Below are positions 5,587 to 11,636 of a stretch of DNA of 11,636 nt, piece after piece. Position 1 is the stretch's first letter; each line of letters starts with the position of its first letter. Below the pieces are notes generated by a model, which was given only the letters and a program-made list of their open reading frames with translations, had not been told where the DNA came from and did no database searches. Where the stretch lies: NCBI GenBank assembly GCA_045629205.1, contig JAZQQT010000093.1, positions 1 through 11,636 of the forward strand, given 5' to 3'. The stretch comes from JAZQLP01 sp045629205. GTDB lineage: Bacteria > Bacillota > Clostridia > Oscillospirales > UBA644. The position numbers and the translations under genes are program-made.

Positions 5587-7374
5587 TTATCCCAATCTCT
5601 TTTCAAAAGCGGCAAGCTGATCAAGCAGCTCTTGCGGCATTCTTTCTCCGATTTTAGCATAAAACTCTTTAAGATTTGCCATATCTTCTTTCCAGAGCGC
5701 GTTATCAACGGAAAGTAATTCTTTGATAGTGTCAATCGAAACGTTATCATCTTCAAGACCGGAAATATCGATGTCTTCGGGCTTCGGTAAATAACCGATA
5801 ACGCTTTCCGTGGCATCTGCTTTTCCTGCGCATCTGTCAAGAATCCAAAGAAGAACTCTCATATTGTCGCCGTATCCGGGCCAGATAAAATGTCCGTCAT
5901 CGTCTGTTCTGAACCAGTTTACGTTGAATATCTTCGGCGTGTTTTTGATCTTTTTGCCCATTTCAAGCCAATGCGCAAAATAATCTCCCATATTATATCC
6001 GCAGAATGGCAGCATAGCCATCGGGTCTCTTCTGATAACTCCAACCTGTCCGGAAGCGGCAGCCGTCGTTTCCGAAGCCATTGCGGAACCTACGAATACC
6101 CCGTGATTCCAGTCAAATGACTGATAAACCAGGGGAGCGGTCTTTGCGCGTCTTCCGCCGAAAATGATCGCATCGATCGGAACGCCTGCCGGATTGTCGA
6201 ATTCATCCGAGATGCAGGGACAGTTCTTTGCGACTGCCGTGAATCTGCTGTTTGGATGAGCTCCGCATGTGGATTTGTCTGCTTTATTGTATTTTGTGAA
6301 ATCCCACTTGTTGCCTTTCCAGTCGATTGCATTTTTCGGGGGGTTATTGTCAAGACCTTCCCACCAAACCGTATTGTCATCAATGTTATGAACAACATTT
6401 GTGAATATAGTGTCTCTTTCTGTTGTAAGGAGAGCGTTCGGATTTGATTTCATGTTTGTTCCGGGAGCGACGCCGAAGAATCCGTTTTCGGGATTGCATG
6501 CCCAGAGTCTGCCGTCTTTTCCGATTCTCAGCCAGGCGATATCGTCGCCTACGCACCAAACTTTATATCCTTTTTCTCTGAGAAATTTGGGAGGAATAAG
6601 CATTGCGAGGTTTGTCTTGCCGCAGGCAGATGGGAATGCTGCACATATGTAATGTTTTTCTCCGTTCGGGTATTCAACACCGAGAATAAGCATATGCTCT
6701 GCGAGCCAGCCTTCTTTGCGGGCAAGATATGAAGCAATACGAAGAGCAAAGCATTTTTTTCCGAGAAGAACGTTTCCTCCGTATCCGGAGTTGACGGACA
6801 TAATAGTGTTTTCTTCGGGGAATTGCACAATATATCTGTTTTCTTCGTCGATATCCTTTTTCGCATGCAGTCCTTTTACGAAATCGGGGTTATCTCCGAG
6901 AGCTTCAACAACTTTTTCTCCGACTCTGGTCATAATGATCATGTTAAGAACAACATAGATAGAGTCTGTGATTTCAAAACCTATTTTTGCGAAATCGGAA
7001 CCTACAACGCTCATGGAGTATGGAATAATATACATTGTTCTTCCTACCATGCAATCTTTATAAAGCGCATTTAATTTAGCATGCATTTCTGCAGGATCCA
7101 TCCAGTTGTTTATGTTTCCCGCATCTTCTTTTTTGCTTGTGCAGATGAATGTTCTCGCTTCTACGCGGGCAACGTCATTAACAGCCGTTCTGTGAAGATA
7201 ACAACCGGGAAGTTTATCCTGATTGAGTTTGATAAGTTCACCTGTTTTGCAGGCTTCTTCTCTTAATTCATCTCTCTGTTTGTCCGAACCGTCAATCCAG
7301 ACAATATTATCCGGGTTCATAAGTGCTTTTGCTTCTTCGACCCACGAAAGAACGGATTTATTCGTAACCTTCAT
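5587..7374 (-). CDS. pckG: Phosphoenolpyruvate carboxykinase, GTP-dependent (595 aa)
   Basis: Interconverts oxaloacetate + GTP and phosphoenolpyruvate + CO2 + GDP in the cytosol, the link between C4 acids and gluconeogenesis or, in anaerobes, PEP carboxylation. The GTP-type family is clear from the P-loop PSACGKTN (248-255), the metal/nucleotide motif CVGDDIAW (274-281), the substrate loop SGYGGNVLLGKKC (196-208), the block FGGRRAKTAPLVYQSFDW and the C-terminal nucleotide-site motif NWFRTDDDGHFIWPGYGDN. The length is normal for the family and no key motif is missing. Although the frame extends three codons to a GTG at 7383, GAGGTG (7386-7381) is a good ribosome binding site 6 bases before the ATG at 7374, which is taken as the start. 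Own promoter upstream and terminator downstream: apparently monocistronic. Confidence 0.97.
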   Translation of the reverse strand: MKVTNKSVLSWVEEAKALMNPDNIVWIDGSDKQRDELREEACKTGELIKLNQDKLPGCYLHRTAVNDVARVEARTFICTSKKEDAGNINNWMDPAEMHAKLNALYKDCMVGRTMYIIPYSMSVVGSDFAKIGFEITDSIYVVLNMIIMTRVGEKVVEALGDNPDFVKGLHAKKDIDEENRYIVQFPEENTIMSVNSGYGGNVLLGKKCFALRIASYLARKEGWLAEHMLILGVEYPNGEKHYICAAFPSACGKTNLAMLIPPKFLREKGYKVWCVGDDIAWLRIGKDGRLWACNPENGFFGVAPGTNMKSNPNALLTTERDTIFTNVVHNIDDNTVWWEGLDNNPPKNAIDWKGNKWDFTKYNKADKSTCGAHPNSRFTAVAKNCPCISDEFDNPAGVPIDAIIFGGRRAKTAPLVYQSFDWNHGVFVGSAMASETTAAASGQVGVIRRDPMAMLPFCGYNMGDYFAHWLEMGKKIKNTPKIFNVNWFRTDDDGHFIWPGYGDNMRVLLWILDRCAGKADATESVIGYLPKPEDIDISGLEDDNVSIDTIKELLSVDNALWKEDMANLKEFYAKIGERMPQELLDQLAAFEKRLG

Positions 7375-7472
7375 TGTGTTCACCTCTATATAAAAAAGAT
7401 ATTATTTTTTGTGAATTGCCGGAGGTTGCTTATGTTACGAAATATATTAAAACCACAATCTTCAGCAATACT

Positions 7473-7481
7473 ATCATACCA
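7473..7481 (-). promoter_or_regulatory. Probable extended -10 element for pckG
   Basis: The minus strand reads TGGTATGAT, an extended -10 (TGN before TATNNT). No good -35 is present at 16-18 bases, as is common with extended -10 promoters. The leader to the ATG would be about 90 bases. Confidence 0.4.
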
Positions 7482-7578
7482 CGAATTAAATCTTAAATTG
7501 TGACGTTTTTTTAAAAAAAAGATTCTCATTCTATATAATATCGTAAAAACTCATCGCTTAAAGTTATAAATGTTTCAC

Positions 7579-7607
7579 TTGAACTTATTTGATAAAGGTG
7601 GTATAAT
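7579..7607 (+). promoter_or_regulatory. Promoter of the RibU-like gene
   Basis: TTGAAC (7579-7584), 17-base spacer, TATAAT (7602-7607) with a TG one base before the -10. The start near 7614 leaves a leader of only about 16 bases, which rules out the upstream ATG at 7570 and leaves no room for a riboswitch. Confidence 0.82.
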
Positions 7608-7629
7608 ATCAGATATTGGAGAAGGATAC

Positions 7630-8301
7630 ATGAAAAAAAGTGAAAAACTGAAAAAATTGGTTTTGCTCGCCATGTTCGCGGCATTTGCATATGTTGCCGT
7701 GTTGGTTTTAAGATTTCCGGTGGTTGCTTTTCCGCCGCTCAAGTATGAACCGAAAGATGTAATTATTGTTCTTTGCGGGTTTATGATGGGGCCGATAGAG
7801 GCAATTGTTGTTTCTGCCGTAGTTTCTTTTATAGAAATGATTACGGCAAGCGAAACGGGAATTATCGGTTGTATTATGAATATAGTATCAACCGTTTCAT
7901 TTGTCGGCGTTGCGTCTTTAATATACAAATATAAAAGAAAACCTTTGGGCGCGGTCATAGGCCTTGTCACGGGGGTGTTGTTTTCAACTGCGGTTATGTT
8001 GTTCTGGAATTATATGATTATACCTCTGTATTCAGTAGGAACAACGCGTGAAGCGGTAGCGTCGATATTATTGCCTGTGCTTCTTCCGTTTAATTTGGCA
8101 AAAAATACGCTTAATGCCGCGCTGACATTGCTGATATATAAACCTCTTGTAAGAGCATTACGCAGGGCGAAACTTTTGCCGGGCGGAGGAATTTCAGAAA
8201 ACGGGAAGAAGAACAATGTCATTGTCACGTTTATTCTGGTCGGTGTTGTCGCAATTATAGCATGTGTTCTTGTTTTCATTAAACTTGCCGGAATTATTTA
8301 G
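7630..8301 (+). CDS. ribU: RibU-like riboflavin ECF transporter S component (223 aa)
   Basis: The substrate-binding membrane subunit of an energy-coupling-factor vitamin transporter; it captures the vitamin and is driven by shared EcfA/A'/T subunits, not encoded here. Family features are the AMFAA small-residue motif in the first helix (14-18), which in S components packs on EcfT, then PPLKYEPKDVIIVLCGFMMG (35-54), the SFIEMITASETGIIGCIMN block (66-84), FWNYMIIPLY (125-134) and LLPFNLAKNTLNAALTLLIY (151-170). The specificity for riboflavin rests on this pattern. A seventh hydrophobic helix (about 196-220) after a polar linker is unusual; typical proteins end near residue 190. The ATG at 7630 has GGAG/AAGGA just upstream and is placed correctly after the promoter. 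Confidence 0.85.
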   Translation: MKKSEKLKKLVLLAMFAAFAYVAVLVLRFPVVAFPPLKYEPKDVIIVLCGFMMGPIEAIVVSAVVSFIEMITASETGIIGCIMNIVSTVSFVGVASLIYKYKRKPLGAVIGLVTGVLFSTAVMLFWNYMIIPLYSVGTTREAVASILLPVLLPFNLAKNTLNAALTLLIYKPLVRALRRAKLLPGGGISENGKKNNVIVTFILVGVVAIIACVLVFIKLAGII

Positions 8302-8314
8302 AATATCAAATATT

Positions 8315-8348
8315 ATCGGAAACGTTGAAATAACGTTTCCGATTTTTT
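8315..8348 (+). terminator. Rho-independent terminator of the RibU-like gene
   Basis: ATCGGAAACGTT (8315-8326), loop GAAAT, AACGTTTCCGAT (8332-8343), then a T run to 8348. A further 10-base inverted repeat (8304-8313 and 8358-8367) surrounds it. Confidence 0.93.
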
Positions 8349-8396
8349 ATTTGAATGATATTTGATAAAAAAATATCGAAAAACGATAAAAAACTA

Positions 8397-8425
8397 TTGA
8401 CAAACAATTTTTCGTGATGTATAAT
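8397..8425 (+). promoter_or_regulatory. Full-consensus promoter of the DUF2975 operon
   Basis: TTGACA (8397-8402), 17-base spacer, TATAAT (8420-8425): a perfect match to the housekeeping sigma consensus, so the operon should be strongly expressed unless repressed. Transcription would begin near 8432, after the ATG at 8414, so that ATG is not used. Confidence 0.93.
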
Positions 8426-8455
8426 ACCGCAAAACGTTCCGAAAGGATTTTTGTT

Positions 8456-8926
8456 ATGCCTAAAATTTCAAAGAATGCTTCAACTGTTTTATCAATGATT
8501 CTTGCCTGTTTTTTTATGGCAGGAATTGTTGCCGGTGCGATTTTGCTTCCGCATCTGATTGATTTTCTTACAGTGAATTCATGCGGTTTTATCGTGCATG
8601 ACTTTACTGCCGGCGGGAAAATATTTATTACTGTTGCGGGTTATATTGTTCTTGCTGTTGCCGCCGTGGCCGACGTCTTTTTATTGCTTCTTCTCAAAAG
8701 TATACGAAAAGGTGAGATTTTCACGTCTGCCTGCGTTGCTCTCATCCGCCGCATTTCATGGTGCCTCTTTTTGGTCGGAATTATTTTTATACCGCTCGGT
8801 TTTTTCTTTCTTTCAGCATGGATTGTTGCTTTTGCCGGAATTTTTCTCGGGCTTTGTATTCGGGTGGTAAAAAATGCTTTCGAAGAAGCGGTATATCTCA
8901 AGGAGGAGAATGATTTAACGGTATGA
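8456..8926 (+). CDS. DUF2975 membrane protein, YoaS-like (156 aa)
   Basis: A four-helix membrane protein of unknown function (helices about 11-32, 55-80, 98-116, 119-137). The cytoplasmic loop KGEIFTSACVALIRRI (85-100) and the C-terminal tail FEEAVYLKEENDLTV (142-156) are hallmarks of DUF2975. In many Firmicutes, including the Bacillus subtilis yoaS/yozG pair, DUF2975 genes neighbour a small Cro/CI-type regulator, as here, suggesting the membrane protein controls the regulator's activity (inference). AAAGGA (8442-8447) is 8 bases before the ATG. The stop codon TGA overlaps the ATG of the next gene (ATGA at 8923-8926). Confidence 0.88.
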   Translation: MPKISKNASTVLSMILACFFMAGIVAGAILLPHLIDFLTVNSCGFIVHDFTAGGKIFITVAGYIVLAVAAVADVFLLLLLKSIRKGEIFTSACVALIRRISWCLFLVGIIFIPLGFFFLSAWIVAFAGIFLGLCIRVVKNAFEEAVYLKEENDLTV

Positions 8927-9138
8927 TTATAGTTAATCTTGATGTTATGATGGTAAAAAGAAAGATTTCTCTCGGGGATCTTGCAGACCGTGTGGGAATT
9001 ACTCAGGCCAATTTGTCGATTCTCAAAAATAATAAGGCAAAAGCAATACGTTTCTCAACGCTTGAAGCGATTTGCCGTGTCCTGAACTGTAATGTGGAAG
9101 ATATTCTCGAATTTTCCGACAAAGGAGAAAATGAATGA
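8923..9138 (+). CDS. YozG-like Cro/CI (XRE) family regulator (71 aa)
   Basis: A minimal DNA-binding protein consisting almost only of a helix-turn-helix domain: ISLGDLADRVGITQANLSIL (about 15-34) is the HTH, followed by NKAKAIRFSTLEAICRVL (37-54) and the tail NCNVEDILEF. This pattern is the YozG-type HTH_26 group. It has no sensory domain, so the signal must come from a partner, most plausibly the overlapping DUF2975 membrane protein. The ATG at 8923 overlaps the upstream stop (ATGA), and AAGGAGGAG lies 14 bases upstream, so translation is likely coupled. A stop at 8911 excludes a longer start. Its own strong promoter may be its target (inference). Confidence 0.88.
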   Translation: MIIVNLDVMMVKRKISLGDLADRVGITQANLSILKNNKAKAIRFSTLEAICRVLNCNVEDILEFSDKGENE

Positions 9139-11153
9139 ACTCAGAAAATTATAATCAGACTGCCGTGCAGCAAATCAGTGAGCCTATTGTTCCTCAAAAA
9201 CATATTCCTCTTGAACGGATTATTGCCGTTATATTTCTTTTGACTGGATATTTTATTTGCAGATTTTTTCCTTTTTCCGAAAATCCGATGGGCGCTGCGA
9301 TACTGATGTTTTGTATCGCAGTTATGGCGCTGATTTATCTTTTGACAATAAAAAAGGATGAACTCTCATTCGGGACTGTGTTCGGAGGGTGTATTCCGAT
9401 TATTCTGTCGGTCACGCTTATTCTCCAAAACGATACCGAAGGGTTGTTAAGTTTTTGTATAACTGCTTGTTATTTCTTTTCTCTTCTGTATATTTTTGCA
9501 AAAAGCTGCGGCGTTCTGATAGAAAAAACTCCGGGTAAATATTTTTTTTACGATGCCGTAAAAATCGTTTTCATTTATCCTTTCGGAAATTTCTGCAGAT
9601 TGTTCACGTCGTTGTTTTCAAAAAGAAACGGAAAAAACAGTAAAGTCGGAAAAACAATCGTATACATTTTCCTTGGCTTGCTTGTGGCGGCTCTTCCCGT
9701 CGCGTTGGTAATTCTGTTTTTGAGTTATGACGAAAGCTTCGTTAATCTTCTCGGACAGATTTTTTCATTTGAAATAGATGATATTCTTTCTCATTTGTTC
9801 AGCTTTATTCTCGGAATTCCTCTTGCGATGATGTTGTTTTCTTTTGCTTTTTCTTCTGTAAACAATGATTTCCCGAGTGTCTTAACAAGAGAATCCGCGG
9901 AATCGGTCAGCCGAAAAAGCAAAATTCTTCCTCTTGTCCTATCCTGTGTCGCTCTTATCCCGTTCATAGTTGTTTATGTCATTTTCTTTATTTCCCAAAA
10001 GGATTATTATTTCGCGGCTTTCGGAGGTGTCCTCCCTTCCGGATATTCTTTTTCAAAATATGCTGTCGAAGGATTTGAAAATCTTTGTGTTGTGGCTGCC
10101 ATAAACGGTATTGTTTTATGGGTATTCCATTGTTTTACAAAAAAAAGAAATGACTTTCAGAACAGTATTGCCGAAAGAATCGGGACGGTTCTTTTGTCAT
10201 TGTCAACACTGCTGCTTATCGTAACTGCAGTCGCAAAACTTGTTCTGTATATAAACGAATACGGTTTTACACTCAAGAGATTTTATGCCGGATGGTTTAT
10301 GGTGTTGCTCTTCCTTGTTTTTCTTGCCGTCATCATAAAACAGTTTGTTGATAAAATGCAGCTGAATACCGTAATTATTATTATTTTTGCCGTTCTTTTC
10401 GGAGCTATCGCTTTGTATGACTGGCGTGGATTTATGGCTGATTACAATGTTGAGTTTTACATGAACGGTCATCTGGATAAAGTCTCGGTAAAACCATTTT
10501 ATGAATTCGGCGACAGCGCCGTTCCCGCCATGGTTCGTTTTGTCAACGGCGGTTTCGACGAAAAAGGTTATGTCAGCCATAGTCTCGATTGTTATTTCGG
10601 GCACTCAAAAGAAGGCGAAATAGGAGATCCGCTGCTGTCAAGAAAAAGATTCCTCTCACGTAACATTCCTTATTATAAAGCAAATGCCGCTCTCAAAGAA
10701 CTTGATCTCGGAAAATTCGAAGAAGCCCTGACCGTTTTTAAGAGTAATAGAGAAAAAACAGATACCGAACCCGAAACAAAGCAAATCGATATAAAGATTT
10801 GCAATCAAAATGTCGAATCTGATTTATTCGTTTATTCTTTATTCAATATATTCGTAAAGGACATCAGCTCAGGCGACACATACAACGTCGTTTACGATGC
10901 CGCTCCGCTGAACACTTTTATATCGGATGACCCCGATGTAGCTGTTATTCCCGTTATTCTTCACGGACCCGAATGCTCGGATGGTATAATTCGGATCGAC
11001 ATCATGGTCAAAGCGTTTGACAAACAAAGCCGCATTGCAGGAGTGGAATACGAAACGGTCAGTATTACTTTGAGTGTTGACGAGTTGGAACAAAACGGAT
11101 GCCTTTTCGTCGGATATTCCGACGAGGAATATTGGATATCATATGAAGACTGA
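9135..11153 (+). CDS. DUF4153/DUF4173 multi-pass membrane protein with large soluble C-terminus (672 aa)
   Basis: A membrane protein of unknown function. About eleven hydrophobic helices occupy residues 28-430 (for example 28-45, 53-71, 85-97, 104-122, 172-197, 217-240, 265-287, 313-334, 350-373, 384-403, 412-428). YSFSKYAVEGFENLCVVAAI (304-323) matches the conserved YAReGFxxLcxvaaIN motif, and the YNVEFYMNGHLDKVSVKPF (437-455) block followed by AVPAM matches the family C-terminal region. Residues after about 530 form a soluble, beta-rich extension with acidic character that I do not recognise. The start ATG at 9135 overlaps the stop of the HTH gene (ATGA) with AAAGGAG 7 bases upstream, so translation is coupled. 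Its last codons overlap adenosine deaminase by 11 bases. It belongs with the DUF2975/HTH pair in one transcript. Confidence 0.8.
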   Translation: MNSENYNQTAVQQISEPIVPQKHIPLERIIAVIFLLTGYFICRFFPFSENPMGAAILMFCIAVMALIYLLTIKKDELSFGTVFGGCIPIILSVTLILQNDTEGLLSFCITACYFFSLLYIFAKSCGVLIEKTPGKYFFYDAVKIVFIYPFGNFCRLFTSLFSKRNGKNSKVGKTIVYIFLGLLVAALPVALVILFLSYDESFVNLLGQIFSFEIDDILSHLFSFILGIPLAMMLFSFAFSSVNNDFPSVLTRESAESVSRKSKILPLVLSCVALIPFIVVYVIFFISQKDYYFAAFGGVLPSGYSFSKYAVEGFENLCVVAAINGIVLWVFHCFTKKRNDFQNSIAERIGTVLLSLSTLLLIVTAVAKLVLYINEYGFTLKRFYAGWFMVLLFLVFLAVIIKQFVDKMQLNTVIIIIFAVLFGAIALYDWRGFMADYNVEFYMNGHLDKVSVKPFYEFGDSAVPAMVRFVNGGFDEKGYVSHSLDCYFGHSKEGEIGDPLLSRKRFLSRNIPYYKANAALKELDLGKFEEALTVFKSNREKTDTEPETKQIDIKICNQNVESDLFVYSLFNIFVKDISSGDTYNVVYDAAPLNTFISDDPDVAVIPVILHGPECSDGIIRIDIMVKAFDKQSRIAGVEYETVSITLSVDELEQNGCLFVGYSDEEYWISYED

Positions 11154-11636
11154 AATGTTTATCGACCTGCATCTTCATCTCGACGGGTCACTGTCATTGC
11201 GTTCGGCACGCAGGCTTGCGGCAATCGGTAAAATCGACTTGCCGGAAGATGATGAAGATTTAAAGCGGTTGCTCTCCTGCCCGTCGGATTGCCGTGATCT
11301 CAACGATTATCTCAGATGCTTCGATTTGCCCTGCAGACTTATGCAGACTTCAAAGTCAGTAAAACTTGCTGCGTATGACCTTTGCCGTGAACTTAAACAA
11401 AAGGGATATATATACGCCGAAATCAGATTCGCTCCGCAAAAACATACCGATTGCGGTATGACTCAGGAAGATGTTGTTCGTGCCGCAATATCCGGCATAA
11501 AAAAATCGCATTTTAATGCCCGTCTTATTCTTTGCTGTATGCGCGGTTCCGATAACGAAAAAGAAAATCTCGAAACAATCCGCATTGCAAAAAAATATCT
11601 CGGCAAAACTGTATGTGCCGTCGATCTTGCCGGTGC
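11143..11636 (+). CDS. add: Adenosine deaminase, N-terminal part (cut by window end)
   Basis: Hydrolyses (deoxy)adenosine to (deoxy)inosine plus ammonia in purine salvage; zinc enzyme with a TIM barrel. The metal-binding HxH is in DLHLHLDGSLS (about 8-18), followed by the substrate-side EIRFAPQKH (about 93-101) and the DLAGA turn at the window end. 164 codons are seen of about 320-340. The C-terminal catalytic Glu, His and Asp residues lie outside. The first ATG at 11143 overlaps the end of the previous gene by 11 bases; an in-frame ATG at 11155 is equally possible, since neither has a strong ribosome binding site. No terminator or promoter separates it from the DUF4173 gene, so it is in the same operon. 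Confidence 0.85.
   Translation, partial: MKTEMFIDLHLHLDGSLSLRSARRLAAIGKIDLPEDDEDLKRLLSCPSDCRDLNDYLRCFDLPCRLMQTSKSVKLAAYDLCRELKQKGYIYAEIRFAPQKHTDCGMTQEDVVRAAISGIKKSHFNARLILCCMRGSDNEKENLETIRIAKKYLGKTVCAVDLAG

Noticed and set aside
5400..5840. 146-residue minus-strand frame spanning the pckG/GH127 junction
   Set aside because: It overlaps both genes and the terminator in another frame; it shows no recognisable protein pattern.
7498..7612. FMN riboswitch upstream of the RibU-like gene
   Set aside because: None of the conserved FMN element motifs is present, and the promoter leaves no leader.
8910..8918. Two-codon minimal ORF (ATG ATT TAA) right after AAGGAGGAG
   Set aside because: The spacing to the ribosome binding site is too short and it lies inside the DUF2975 gene; most likely chance, though it would place ribosomes near the HTH start.
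1..11636. CRISPR array, insertion sequence or prophage genes
   Set aside because: No regularly spaced repeats and no transposase, integrase or phage protein in any convincing frame; only the intron end is mobile.

Overview
The window looks like chromosomal DNA of a low-GC Gram-positive anaerobe, most likely a member of the Clostridia. The reasons are the AT-rich intergenic DNA, strong AAGGAGG-type ribosome binding sites, canonical TTGACA/TATAAT promoters, a GTP-type PEP carboxykinase, a RibU-type ECF transporter subunit and a DUF2975/YozG-like pair. The species cannot be read from this sequence.

Layout. Positions 1-138 are the 3' end of a group II intron (domains V and VI), whose body lies outside the window. 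It is followed by a compact structured element (152-243) and a strong terminator (262-309). A 515-residue ECF-type sigma factor with a very long C-terminal extension runs on the minus strand (390-1937). It is divergent from a two-gene membrane-protein operon on the plus strand (YwaF-like, then YitT/YczE-like, 2169-3700); the intergenic region holds two facing promoters and a 13-bp palindrome. A perfect 17-bp hairpin (3711-3750) separates this operon from two minus-strand metabolic genes: a GH127-type glycosidase (3844-5502) and GTP-dependent PEP carboxykinase (5587-7374), each with its own ribosome binding site and with a terminator between them. The plus strand then carries a monocistronic RibU-like riboflavin transporter subunit (7630-8301). 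Last comes a tightly overlapping operon with a full-consensus promoter: DUF2975 membrane protein, YozG-like HTH regulator, DUF4153/DUF4173 membrane protein, and the start of an adenosine deaminase cut by the window end.

How the genes work together. PEP carboxykinase links C4 acids and PEP; the GH127-like enzyme would release L-arabinofuranose from plant or glycoprotein glycans; RibU and adenosine deaminase point to vitamin uptake and purine salvage. The last four genes form a candidate membrane-signal/regulator module, with translational coupling at two ATGA overlaps. The start codons given here were chosen from ribosome binding sites and promoters. In seven genes the longest open frame runs upstream of the likely true start; for three of them (YwaF-like, RibU-like and DUF2975) that extra stretch begins upstream of the promoter's expected transcription start.

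The parts least explained by known families are the structured RNA beside the intron (with two mutually exclusive folds, one of which would disrupt the terminator), the extended sigma factor with its divergent membrane genes, and the C-terminal extension of the DUF4173 protein.
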